Source: SFTJ01 sp045613305
GTDB taxonomy: Bacteria; Bacteroidota; Bacteroidia; Bacteroidales; Muribaculaceae
Direction: 5' to 3'
Length of the DNA stretch: 50,573 nucleotides
Assembly (NCBI GenBank): GCA_045613305.1
Contig: JAZLAU010000030.1
Span: 1 to 50,573, forward strand
This document shows positions 1 through 9,392 of the stretch, piece by piece (the stretch's first letter is position 1; every line of letters starts with the position of its first letter). Below the pieces are notes generated by a model. It saw only the letters and a list, made by a program, of their open reading frames with translations, searched no databases and was not told the origin of the DNA. The translations under genes and the position numbers were made by a program.

Positions 1-3000
1 GCTTTTAATCGCAATGTTCCTGTTCTGTTAAGCAGATATTCTATGTCGAAGTCTCCAATGAAATTTGAGTTTCGAGTGTTCATGCTATTGTCACGATAGC
101 CGAAATTGCCATTAAAAATCAAACGATTATTAAGCAACTGACTCGACAAAGCCAAATCGACCTCAACATCGGAGAAGTCGCCCTTATCGCTTCTGAAGTT
201 AGGCGAAATGCTCCATTTATCGCTCAATTGGCCCAACATATTCGACAACTGCGACGACAATGTTGATGAAGCCACCGACGCCAATTCATTATTGCGATTT
301 GTATTACCCATATATTCAGGAGTATAGAATCTGTTCAACGCCAACAAATAAAGCATTTGCTTATTCATCATGTCGTCGGTGCTGACAATACTCTTCACTT
401 TGCGTTCGGCTTCGGTGCTAATAGTTGGGAATTCCAAGTCGAACGATATGTCAGGTTGTCGCATATCACCACGCGCCATCAATATGGCATTAACCGGCAC
501 ATTGGTTCTATTAAGTTCTCTGTCAGACGCAAACGACTCATCAAGGTCCAACAGATTGGCGTTGAGCGAATATATTGCTTTAATATCCAAATTTGCCGCA
601 TATGGGTCGCCGTTAAAACTAATGCTGCCGCCCGAGTTAATCGTAAAGTCCTTTATGATAATGTCTTGCAACGTAAAGTTATAACTTCCCTTTTCAAGCA
701 CATATTTACCATACATTCCGAGTGACTCGTCTGTACTATCATAGGTTAGGCGCATGTTACCCGAACCGTTGCCCCTAATCTTGTCGCCGCCCACTGGGTC
801 CATCACCACTGTTAATTGGGCCAAGTTAGTGATATCGCCTTGCAAGTCTAACTTAAACACCGATGGCTTCGACTCATTCTTCTTGGCATTTTTTGCAGTT
901 AGTTCTTTAACGATTTGCGGAATGCCGTCATCTTCTGGCTCATCTTTCTTGTTTCGGTCAACAAAAGTGATAAAACTATATTCTGCTGCAGCCACGTTAT
1001 CCGACAAAACAAACGTAAACTTGCTTCTGTCGCGTGTCTCCATATTCACACCTATTTCGCATATGCCAGGACCGCCCTTTATGTATGCCGAGCCGTTGCC
1101 ATATATTGTGCCATACCAGTCGGGGCTTGTGGCCGATGTTACATCGTAACACAAAAACTCCTTGGCTTCAGTTATATTAAAGTCAAATTCCGGATTATGG
1201 AAATAATCGTGCTTAAGCCAACCATTAACCTTTGCCGTATTGCCTTCTCGGTCGCGAATTTCAATATCCTCAAATTCTATGAAACCCGGAACTATGTGCA
1301 CCGAATCACTTGCTGTGTAATAAACATTTGTATAATCAACCTTAAAGGTCAATTCATCGGCAAAGACATCGCCATATAAGTTAATGTTGTGGAAATCGCC
1401 ATACAAGCATGCCTTACCCGACACTTCGCCTTTTATGTCTGAAGTAATGGCGGCCATAAAATGCTGCAAGAATCCTATTTTTGCTTTTCGGGCATCAAAA
1501 TTAATGCTCAACGAATCAAGAGTTGGATAAATAGTACCATCAATTACCGATGTCAAACCATTATCCTGTTTAATATCGGCCAATATATTTATGCCTTTCG
1601 TGTCATTATCCCAATTGCTTCGAATGTCGGCATTGCCCATTCGGCATTTATTATACGCTATATTCTCAACATGCAGATTAGGCGTTTCAAGAATAGGTGC
1701 CCCCGACAACAAATTCTTTGCATAGAACTTTCCTGTTGCTGTTCCGCCAAACATTACGTTATCGATGGCTAAAGCATCAAACACAAAATCCAGGCTCACT
1801 TCATTGAGTTCTACTTTCAACACATCTTCTGCATTTTTCGAAACCACACCATCTATCAGCACCAACTGATGATCGCACACGCCACGCATGTTATCGATGC
1901 TTATTGTTCCGCCCTCATATTTAACCTTCGCTGGCTTAACTTGCCATACCGTATCGTTAAACACCATTTCGGTAGGATTCACATCTACATACATGGCCAA
2001 CTTATCTTCTGCATCGCGGCCAAACAAGGTACTCAAATTAATATTCCCCTTATAATCGCGGTCAGTAAGGATTTTCCACGACAAATCGGCATCCACTCGG
2101 TCGCGAACGCCATTGCCATTGATGGCAAATATGGTCTTTCCGGTCTTCATCGGATAAGTGGTCTTTGCCACCAACTTCACATTTTCTTGTTCCGGCATCT
2201 TCATCGCCTGAACATATGTTGATTCTATAATCTTATTACCCTGCTGGAGATATGGTGCAGTTAAATCAACGCAGAAACTATTGTCAGTCTCATTCACAAA
2301 CCCGGTGAGTGTAGTATTATACACTATATTTACAGGCATCTTCACAAGAGTCTGCAAATCCTCACACGGTTCTACAACAAAGTTAAATCGGAAATCGTTA
2401 ACTCGTTCTTTTACTATTTCTTTTGTGCTTGGCTTTATTAGCGAAGGCAATGCTTGCGACAATATGTTTTGCATGGTCGGAACAAGACTCACAAAGTCAT
2501 AAGAGCCCTGAATTGAGCCATTAACAAAGTCGCTTGACAGAGTTATGCTTTGTGGAATTGTATCATTTTGTGCATTCAAATGCAATGCATCTAATTTTAG
2601 GCCTTCATTGCTTTCGTTTACGAACGCTAATTCCTTAATCAATACATCGCCGTTAATATTGTCTATTTTATCTCCGTGTAGACTAACATTCGCATCAAAC
2701 GACAAATCCTTGTCGGCATTATTGGCATACAAGTTAAGTGCTGCCAAATTAATATTTGCTACCGCCAAATTCAAATCCACTTGCGAATCTCTACCTGCTC
2801 GCTTCAAATGGCCCTCAACTTCAACATCACAATTAGGGTCGGCAATCGCTAAGAACCCATCAATAAGTTGATTGTCAATAACAACATCGGCTTCAGCGTT
2901 TTGATATTTATAACCCTTCAACTCAAAGAACGGCAATACGCCAAACACTCTGCCTGCCAAACTTTTACCCTTCAATTCGGCGTCAAGTTCCACATTTGCG

Positions 3001-4355
3001 GCCAAACTGCCCACTGTTTGTTCTTGGTTCAAAAGTGTGCCTAACTTGAAATTGTCGGTTTGAACCTTGCCCAAAATCAATTTTGTTTTGTTCTTAATTC
3101 CGTCAATTTGTGCATTGATGTCAAAATTACCCAACGAAGTCAGCACATCTCCATCAAAGTCGATATTCTTTAGCGAGCCTCGCGCTTTTCCTTTTATCTC
3201 CACTTTACCCAAGCGGTTAAGCAACTCTTTCGTTTTCGCATCGATTCTCGCCATGACCGACGCCATATTTAGCGCCTCATCAACTTTGGCCGAAACATTT
3301 AGGCGCGACACGTCGAATGACATATTATTCACATCGGCAAGATTAGTCACTTCGCCTTCCAAATTCACTGAAAGAGTGCCGTTATCGTTTTTAACCGATA
3401 TGTCCCTAATGTCAATGCCGTCAATGTTTCCTTTTGCATTTACCGACACATTGAATGGGTCGTCTAATGCCGACAAGGCAGGCACAAACCCAGCAAAATC
3501 GCTTGGTGTTATACGGATATCATCAAGACGCAACTCTGTGACATTTTGCTTTATGTCGGTGGCCAAATTAGCAATTCCATTTAGACTTACACCTATTGAA
3601 TCGCTTTTAACAATCGAATTTGGCAATTCTATGCGTGTGTTAAGCAAAGCCAATTCCTTATCGTTTAACCTCACCATTGTGGCAAGATTCTTTAGATTGA
3701 TGCCACAACATTCCTCAAACGAAATGCGCTTTACATCCACCACAAAGTCGTTATTCTTTATTCTCGGCAAAGCCACATCGGCACGAAGATTAGTAATGTG
3801 AATGTGATTTGCATCAAATCCGTCGGCCTTTCGTGGCTGGTCAAGAACATCATAACTCAACTCACTCTTTCTGATTACAAGATTGTAAATCTTTATGTCG
3901 AATTTTGTTGGCGGCTTTGTTTTATCTTTCGACGACAATGCGTCAATGATAAATTGCACATTCAAAGGCGATTGTTTCGACTCTCGCTTAACAAAGCCTT
4001 TCATTCCCACAACCTCGCCATAAGTAAACACCAATCTTTGATTCATCACCAAATTGTAGATGCTAATACCAGCACCCAATTCTTTAACATAGAGCAACGA
4101 ATCTCCATTTTGGTCAGGCACCGAAACATCGTTAAGCACCAAATCGTGGAACGGCAGCACCGTAACGCCACCTATCTCTACTTTCGTGCCTAATATCTTC
4201 GACAACTCTTCTTCGCCAACTTTACATATGGCATCATGCACAGAAGGCACCGACAATATCACATATAATGCAGCAAACAATATGATTGCTGCACTCAACA
4301 GTGTAACAACCACAAGACGTATTGCCTTATATATGTTCATCAATGCTTTCTTCAT
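1..4355 (-). CDS. tamB: TamB-like translocation/assembly module protein (3' end cut by window)
   Basis: The minus-strand frame is open from an ATG at 4355 to the window edge, giving at least 1451 residues. Residues 1-35 hold a short basic start and one membrane-spanning signal anchor. After it come long, repetitive beta-rich stretches full of Asn, Asp and Val, typical of the AsmA/TamB beta-groove proteins. Near the truncated end, sequences such as GDMRQPDISFDLEFP and the following region before NRFYTPEYMG resemble the TamB C-terminal (DUF490) domain. Family knowledge: TamB spans the periplasm and helps move lipids or assemble outer-membrane proteins. It starts 27 bases after nadE on the same strand, so the two are probably co-transcribed. 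The C-terminal end lies outside the window. The class is fairly sure; the exact substrate is unknown. Confidence 0.85.
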   Translation of the reverse strand, partial: MKKALMNIYKAIRLVVVTLLSAAIILFAALYVILSVPSVHDAICKVGEEELSKILGTKVEIGGVTVLPFHDLVLNDVSVPDQNGDSLLYVKELGAGISIYNLVMNQRLVFTYGEVVGMKGFVKRESKQSPLNVQFIIDALSSKDKTKPPTKFDIKIYNLVIRKSELSYDVLDQPRKADGFDANHIHITNLRADVALPRIKNNDFVVDVKRISFEECCGINLKNLATMVRLNDKELALLNTRIELPNSIVKSDSIGVSLNGIANLATDIKQNVTELRLDDIRITPSDFAGFVPALSALDDPFNVSVNAKGNIDGIDIRDISVKNDNGTLSVNLEGEVTNLADVNNMSFDVSRLNVSAKVDEALNMASVMARIDAKTKELLNRLGKVEIKGKARGSLKNIDFDGDVLTSLGNFDINAQIDGIKNKTKLILGKVQTDNFKLGTLLNQEQTVGSLAANVELDAELKGKSLAGRVFGVLPFFELKGYKYQNAEADVVIDNQLIDGFLAIADPNCDVEVEGHLKRAGRDSQVDLNLAVANINLAALNLYANNADKDLSFDANVSLHGDKIDNINGDVLIKELAFVNESNEGLKLDALHLNAQNDTIPQSITLSSDFVNGSIQGSYDFVSLVPTMQNILSQALPSLIKPSTKEIVKERVNDFRFNFVVEPCEDLQTLVKMPVNIVYNTTLTGFVNETDNSFCVDLTAPYLQQGNKIIESTYVQAMKMPEQENVKLVAKTTYPMKTGKTIFAINGNGVRDRVDADLSWKILTDRDYKGNINLSTLFGRDAEDKLAMYVDVNPTEMVFNDTVWQVKPAKVKYEGGTISIDNMRGVCDHQLVLIDGVVSKNAEDVLKVELNEVSLDFVFDALAIDNVMFGGTATGKFYAKNLLSGAPILETPNLHVENIAYNKCRMGNADIRSNWDNDTKGINILADIKQDNGLTSVIDGTIYPTLDSLSINFDARKAKIGFLQHFMAAITSDIKGEVSGKACLYGDFHNINLYGDVFADELTFKVDYTNVYYTASDSVHIVPGFIEFEDIEIRDREGNTAKVNGWLKHDYFHNPEFDFNITEAKEFLCYDVTSATSPDWYGTIYGNGSAYIKGGPGICEIGVNMETRDRSKFTFVLSDNVAAAEYSFITFVDRNKKDEPEDDGIPQIVKELTAKNAKKNESKPSVFKLDLQGDITNLAQLTVVMDPVGGDKIRGNGSGNMRLTYDSTDESLGMYGKYVLEKGSYNFTLQDIIIKDFTINSGGSISFNGDPYAANLDIKAIYSLNANLLDLDESFASDRELNRTNVPVNAILMARGDMRQPDISFDLEFPTISTEAERKVKSIVSTDDMMNKQMLYLLALNRFYTPEYMGNTNRNNELASVASSTLSSQLSNMLGQLSDKWSISPNFRSDKGDFSDVEVDLALSSQLLNNRLIFNGNFGYRDNSMNTRNSNFIGDFDIEYLLNRTGTLRLK

Positions 4356-4382
4356 TTCTCTCAATTTAATCTGATTAATCTC

Positions 4383-6323
4383 TTAAAGGGTTTCACATTC
4401 CTTTAGCCACAACGCCGAGCAAGCGTCGCTTGGCATGCGCCAATCGCCGCGTGGCGACAATCCCACAACCCCAACTTTTGGGCCATCTGGCAAACACGAA
4501 CGCTTAAACTGCTGCGTAAAGAATCGGCGGGAGAACACTGTTAGCCACTTCTTTATGGTCGAGGCTTCATATTCATCGCCAAAAGCCTCTTTTGCCAACA
4601 TAAATATTTTTGATGGTGAGAAGCCATAAGCCAACATGTTAAACAAGAAGAAATCATGAAGTTCATATGGGCCAACCAAGTCTTCAGTCTTCTGATTAAT
4701 GTTGCCCTCACTGTCGGTTGGAGTCAACTCGGGGCTGATTGGTGTGTCTACAATATCGAGCAAGGTATGTTTGCTTTCTTCGCCCCATGCTTCGCCCGCT
4801 ATGTTATTTGCAATCCATCGAACCATGCTCTTCACCAATGTTTTTGCCACTCCGGCATTAACGCCATACATCGACATATGGTCGCCGTTATATGTTGCCC
4901 AGCCAAGCGCAAGTTCCGACATATCGCCAGTGCCAAGCACTAAGCCATTGTATTTATTAGCGCAGTCCATCAATATTTGAGTGCGTTCACGAGCCTGAGC
5001 GTTTTCGTAGGTAGCGTCGTGCACATTCACATCGTGGTCAATGTCTTTAAAGTGTTGCAACACTGCTGGTCCGATAGGAATCTCCATAACAGTGATGCCC
5101 ATCGATTTCATCAAATTGAGTGCATTGTTAAATGTTCGGTCACTTGTGCCAAATCCCGGCATAGTGATGCCGATAATGTTTTTCTTATCATAGCCCAGTC
5201 TGGTAAAGGCCGAATCGGCAATCAACAACGCAAGCGTAGAGTCAAGGCCGCCCGAAACCCCCACAATCAATGTTTTAGCATGAGTAAACTGCAATCTGCG
5301 CATCAACCCCTGGGTTTGAATGTTATAGATTTCTTCACAATTGCTGTTTTGAACACTTTCATCAGCCGGAACAAATGGATTTTTCTCAATCTTACGTTCC
5401 AGTTTTTTCAAATCAAGCGGCATCACAGGCACCTCAATTTCGCGGTGCGGCGTAGCATAATGCTCCAAACTATCGCCAAATGTGCCGTTGTTAATTCGAG
5501 CGTTATTTATCTTTTCAACATCTATGTCGGCTATCGCCATTTGTTCGCCAACATTAAAATGTGAACCCTTTTTCAACACTTCGCCAAGTTCCGAAATGAT
5601 GGCATTTCCGGCAAACACCAAATCTGTTGTCGATTCGCCATATCCGCTTGATGTATATACATATGCAGCCAAATTGCCAGCCGATTGTTGCGTGATAAGC
5701 GACATCAATCGATTATGCTTTCCTGTAATTTCGTTAGTAGCCGACAAATTCACCAAAATATTTGCCCCGTTGATGGCCTGCATAGAACTTGGTGGAACTG
5801 GAGCCCACAAATCTTCACATATTTCGCAGCCTATCTTAGCATCACCAAACGTAAACACAAGGTCGCAACCGAATGGTATCATTTCGCCATCTACTTCTAT
5901 CGTTGCATTTTTACGCAAATTGTATGATGAGGTAAACCATCGTTTTTCATAAAACTCGTGGTAGTTAGGGATATATGTTTTTGGCACCATACCCATTATT
6001 CGGCCATTGCAAATTGCTATAGCACAATTAAACAATCTTCCTTCATATGAAATTGGCGCGCCCACTATCACCAAAGCATTCTTGCCTTTGGTTGCTGCTT
6101 TTATGCGGTGAAGACCATTAAATGCACTTCTCAATAGAGTAGATTGCTTAAACAAGTCACCACAAGTGTAACCGGTTACCGACAATTCTGGGAAAACCAC
6201 CAACTGCGCGCCGCGTTCACACGCTGCGCTTATATTTGATATTATACAGTCAACGTTAGCATCGCAATCGGCCACATTTACGGTTGGCACCACTGACGCT
6301 ATTCGCACAAAACCATAATCCAT
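4383..6323 (-). CDS. nadE: Glutamine-dependent NAD+ synthetase
   Basis: The 646-residue protein makes NAD+ from nicotinic acid adenine dinucleotide, ATP and glutamine in the cytosol. The N-terminal nitrilase-type glutaminase domain (about residues 5-290) shows the Glu46-Lys115-Cys169 triad (FPELS, VPKTY, GCEICEDLW). The C-terminal synthetase domain has the PP-loop SGGLDST at about 357-363. This two-domain form is the usual length for bacteria that use glutamine rather than ammonia. The ATG at 6323 precedes a typical nitrilase start. A TAnnTTTG element on the minus strand (TACTTTTG, 6371-6378) lies about 50 bases upstream and next to the divergent promoter of the PAS gene. Confidence 0.96.
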   Translation of the reverse strand: MDYGFVRIASVVPTVNVADCDANVDCIISNISAACERGAQLVVFPELSVTGYTCGDLFKQSTLLRSAFNGLHRIKAATKGKNALVIVGAPISYEGRLFNCAIAICNGRIMGMVPKTYIPNYHEFYEKRWFTSSYNLRKNATIEVDGEMIPFGCDLVFTFGDAKIGCEICEDLWAPVPPSSMQAINGANILVNLSATNEITGKHNRLMSLITQQSAGNLAAYVYTSSGYGESTTDLVFAGNAIISELGEVLKKGSHFNVGEQMAIADIDVEKINNARINNGTFGDSLEHYATPHREIEVPVMPLDLKKLERKIEKNPFVPADESVQNSNCEEIYNIQTQGLMRRLQFTHAKTLIVGVSGGLDSTLALLIADSAFTRLGYDKKNIIGITMPGFGTSDRTFNNALNLMKSMGITVMEIPIGPAVLQHFKDIDHDVNVHDATYENAQARERTQILMDCANKYNGLVLGTGDMSELALGWATYNGDHMSMYGVNAGVAKTLVKSMVRWIANNIAGEAWGEESKHTLLDIVDTPISPELTPTDSEGNINQKTEDLVGPYELHDFFLFNMLAYGFSPSKIFMLAKEAFGDEYEASTIKKWLTVFSRRFFTQQFKRSCLPDGPKVGVVGLSPRGDWRMPSDACSALWLKECETL

Positions 6324-6370
6324 TCTTATCGTTTTATTTTATTGTTCTTCATCTATGCTTTTAAAACTTA

Positions 6371-6378
6371 CAAAAGTA
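6371..6378 (-). promoter_or_regulatory. Candidate -7 element for nadE-tamB
   Basis: TACTTTTG fits the Bacteroidetes -7 consensus TAnnTTTG, upstream of nadE. No good -33 TTTG is seen at the usual distance, so this is a partial match. Confidence 0.4.
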
Positions 6379-6396
6379 ATAAAAAAAGCCCGAATA

Positions 6397-6428
6397 TTTG
6401 CTGTTTTCCGGCAATTGCTTTAATTTTG
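6397..6428 (+). promoter_or_regulatory. Bacteroidetes-type promoter for the PAS protein
   Basis: TTTG (6397-6400), exactly 20 bases, then TAATTTTG (6421-6428) match the TTTG/TAnnTTTG consensus. It sits about 50 bases before the ATG at 6481, with expected transcription start near 6435. Confidence 0.7.
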
Positions 6429-6480
6429 CTTTAGAGAATAACATTTATTTTGTTTTCTAACCTATCTTTTTCGGCCTCAA

Positions 6481-8160
6481 ATGATTTTTAACGCTATCAT
6501 ATCGCCTTTTTGTCCTCAGCTTTTGTTGTCGATTTTTTGTCTGTCTAAAAGCTACGACAATATAATCTCTGTTTCTATTGCGTTAATCATTCTTGCCGCC
6601 ACAATTTCAGCATCGACTTTAATAATTAAGAGATTATCAAAAAAAGAGGTTTTTGAATCTATTGCTTCTAAAAATTCCGGAAAAACAAGTCTTTTTGTTT
6701 TAAACCGAACCATTATACTTGTTTTGAATTCTCTCACCTCGGCTACCGTAATCTACGACAAGAAGGGTAACTTTATTTTTGCAAACAACAGTTGCAAGAG
6801 TTCTTTTAACATAACCGACAACGAACAAATACCAAACCTTTTCGAATCGAGTGTTATTAGTTACGACAACCTGATGAAACTCAATAAAGGTGAACAGGTT
6901 TCTGACCTGGCATACCTCAACTTCAACAGCGAAAACTCGCACAAATTATTCGGCAAAAAACTTGGTAAACAAACCGTTATACATTACCAAGCAACTCCTA
7001 TAACCGACCCAGTTATGAAAGCGAGTTATTTTATAATTACCCTAACTGACTCTACCGATAGTTATAAGGAAAATCAAAAAACCACCAACCTCCTTTACAT
7101 GCTTCGCGACTGCATCAACATGACCGGGTTAAAAGCATACCTCTACAATGTTGAAGAAGACGTGTATTATAGTTTTAACGGCAATGACCTTGTCAAGACC
7201 GACTTCAATACCGACATGGTGTTCAAACAAATCGCTCCAAAATATCGTAGCCAATACCTTGAAATGTTTCTACGCATAAAAAATGGCGATATCGCTTACG
7301 ACCGACGACAATACCCACTATTCGCCAAATCTTCAAACAGATACTATCAAGTTGATACTTCCACTTATGGCATAACCGATGTCAGCGGCAACGTTACCCG
7401 AATTTTACAAACCACACGCAACATTACCGACGACCACAACAATCAGCAAGAACTAAGCAACATAAAGCACTTATTGTCGAAACCTCTCCCTAATGCGAGG
7501 TTCAACATCTGGTCGTACGACCAACACAATCGCGAAATTGCATTTATCAACCGCGAAAAGCCAAATCTTTCACTAAACGAATTGAAAGGAATGATTCATA
7601 AAGAGGACATCCCTAAATTAGATTCTACCATTCAGCGTATCACTAACGACTACTGCAACAACTCATACTTAACTATACGCATTAAAGACAATCAAGGTCA
7701 ATATCGCACACACGAAATATACATTCAATCAACAAAAAACATCAAAAAATCCACTCTCAGCATCACAGGGATAAACTGCGACGTAACCGACCGCTATAAC
7801 CTTGAAACTGAAATTGAAAGCATAACATCGAGAGCTATAATAATTGCACAAAACTTCAACACATGGATTTTTGATTATAACACTATCACCGACAACTTAG
7901 TTATAATTTCAAAAACTCATGTCAAAACAGGAAACTCTTTCAACAAGATTTTGGCCAAAATACACCCTGATAATTTAAACGAAATAAACCGTATCATTAC
8001 GCAAATGAAGGTAGGCGGCCTAAAATCACACGCCACCGACTTATTGTATAAAAATAGCGATAGCTACATCAAAGTAAGCCTAAACATCTACGCCTACTTA
8101 TTTGACGAAAAAAACAAACCAATAAGATACTGTGCAATCGCAAAGTCTTCAAACGGATAA
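6481..8160 (+). CDS. Membrane-anchored PAS-domain sensor-like protein without output domain
   Basis: The 559-residue product has a hydrophobic N-terminus with two possible membrane segments (about 8-20 and 27-50). About three PAS-like modules follow: around 80-200 (ATVIYDKKGNFIFANNS is a typical PAS strand pattern), 215-325 ending in a PAC-like ILQTTRNITDD, and 340-450 ending in SITGINCDVTDR. A fourth partial module ends at the stop. No histidine kinase, GGDEF or DNA-binding domain is visible. Homologous PAS chains in Bacteroidales usually continue into HisKA and HATPase domains; here the stop is followed 12 bases later by a glycosyltransferase, with no kinase remnant. Its ligand is unknown. 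It could be a truncated kinase or a sensor acting on a partner. Confidence 0.65.
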   Translation: MIFNAIISPFCPQLLLSIFCLSKSYDNIISVSIALIILAATISASTLIIKRLSKKEVFESIASKNSGKTSLFVLNRTIILVLNSLTSATVIYDKKGNFIFANNSCKSSFNITDNEQIPNLFESSVISYDNLMKLNKGEQVSDLAYLNFNSENSHKLFGKKLGKQTVIHYQATPITDPVMKASYFIITLTDSTDSYKENQKTTNLLYMLRDCINMTGLKAYLYNVEEDVYYSFNGNDLVKTDFNTDMVFKQIAPKYRSQYLEMFLRIKNGDIAYDRRQYPLFAKSSNRYYQVDTSTYGITDVSGNVTRILQTTRNITDDHNNQQELSNIKHLLSKPLPNARFNIWSYDQHNREIAFINREKPNLSLNELKGMIHKEDIPKLDSTIQRITNDYCNNSYLTIRIKDNQGQYRTHEIYIQSTKNIKKSTLSITGINCDVTDRYNLETEIESITSRAIIIAQNFNTWIFDYNTITDNLVIISKTHVKTGNSFNKILAKIHPDNLNEINRIITQMKVGGLKSHATDLLYKNSDSYIKVSLNIYAYLFDEKNKPIRYCAIAKSSNG

Positions 8161-8172
8161 TAACTCAAAACA

Positions 8173-9156
8173 ATGGCAAACCACTACGGCGTTCCTAAAA
8201 TATCGATTATCGTTAGAGTTTTCAATGCAGAACAATTCTTATCAAAATGCGTTGAATCTCTTTTTGCCCAAACCATTGCAAATGAGTTGGAATATATTTT
8301 CATCGATGACGCCAGCCAAGACAGGAGTCTTGAGTTATTACAGCAACACATCAGCAGTCGCTCCGACCTTAACGTGACTCTCATCCACAACCAAAACAAC
8401 ATTGGCAGCACATGTTTCTTAAACGGTTTAGATGTGGCTAAAGGCGAATTTTTTCAACTTTGTGACTCCGACGACTGGATTGAAGCAGACATGGCCGAAT
8501 CGCTTTATAATGCCGCAACAAACAACAATGCCGACATTGCGACGTCACCTTTTTACATTAACCAAGGCAACAGCCAATCAATCATCCATTTTCCAAACCC
8601 AAATTTGGTTGGCGACATCAACAAAGTGCCCAACGATGTTTTGCACTTTTCGCTTTGCAACAAAATCATTCGACGCAGCATTATTACCGACAACGACATC
8701 TATTGCACCGAAGGCGTAGATTGTTGGGAAGACCTTGCCATATCTGCAAGAGCAATTGCACTTGCTAATAAGGTAATTGCTGTCGACAAGCCATTCTACC
8801 ATTACCGCAAAACAGGCCACAGCATAACAGCATCACGCCACAAACGAATCCTTAACGACCACCTTCATTACGCAAATCTGCTCGATACTTGGTTTGCTGA
8901 CCGTGGCGAAACATTCTACCAAAAGCATGCTGAATTTTTAGGTCGTCTAAAATTTATAGCAAAGATTAAAATGCTTCGCGGCGAAACCATTGAAATCACC
9001 CGCTGGAAAAACACATATTCCGACACTAACAAGCATATTGCCACAAATGCTATGCAATTCGGCTTATTTTACAAAATAGCCTTCTTCGCACTACACCTTT
9101 GCCCCGCCAAATTAGCAATCACCATAGCCCGATGCTTAGGCAAAAACGCCGAATAA
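8173..9156 (+). CDS. Family 2 glycosyltransferase
   Basis: The 327-residue protein is a GT-A fold glycosyltransferase, expected to transfer a sugar from a nucleotide-sugar to a cell-surface glycan or lipid acceptor. The N-terminal ISIIVRVFNAE and the IFIDDASQDRS motif (nucleotide binding, about 43-52) are characteristic. The metal-binding DxD lies in CDSDDWIE (98-104). The later sequence WEDLAISARAIAL (about 187-200) fits the catalytic acidic region. A C-terminal hydrophobic stretch (about 298-318) may touch the membrane. It follows the PAS gene after 12 bases and is probably co-transcribed. It is a lone transferase rather than part of a visible capsule cluster, so the acceptor cannot be told. 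Confidence 0.9.
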   Translation: MANHYGVPKISIIVRVFNAEQFLSKCVESLFAQTIANELEYIFIDDASQDRSLELLQQHISSRSDLNVTLIHNQNNIGSTCFLNGLDVAKGEFFQLCDSDDWIEADMAESLYNAATNNNADIATSPFYINQGNSQSIIHFPNPNLVGDINKVPNDVLHFSLCNKIIRRSIITDNDIYCTEGVDCWEDLAISARAIALANKVIAVDKPFYHYRKTGHSITASRHKRILNDHLHYANLLDTWFADRGETFYQKHAEFLGRLKFIAKIKMLRGETIEITRWKNTYSDTNKHIATNAMQFGLFYKIAFFALHLCPAKLAITIARCLGKNAE

Positions 9157-9283
9157 ATCACATCCGGTACGAATCATACCACACCAAGCCCTTTTGTGGG
9201 AGAGAATTATAATCACATCACTTTCGTCTTTTATCGCTATCCAATATTTCACGCAATCTTTAATCACTGCCTACAATCAACCA

Positions 9284-9314
9284 TAAAAAAATCCCCGGAT
9301 TGCTCCGAGGATTT
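9284..9314 (-). terminator. Intrinsic terminator after pfp
   Basis: Read on the minus strand, a 10-bp stem (AAATCCTCGG with CCGGGGATTT, one G-U pair) with a 6-base loop is followed by a run of T. It closes the nfeD-M16-pfp group. Confidence 0.8.
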
Positions 9315-9392
9315 ATGCAAGCTGTAAGTTAGGTTTATATAGTCATTCTTTACCCGTTTATCAGGTGAATGTCTACGTTCTTTTTAGTTAGA

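Noticed and set aside
357..4374. Many plus-strand open frames of 60-240 codons at the left end
   Set aside because: They lie opposite the continuous minus-strand tamB frame, whose translation shows clear TamB-like features. None of the plus-strand frames has a family pattern.
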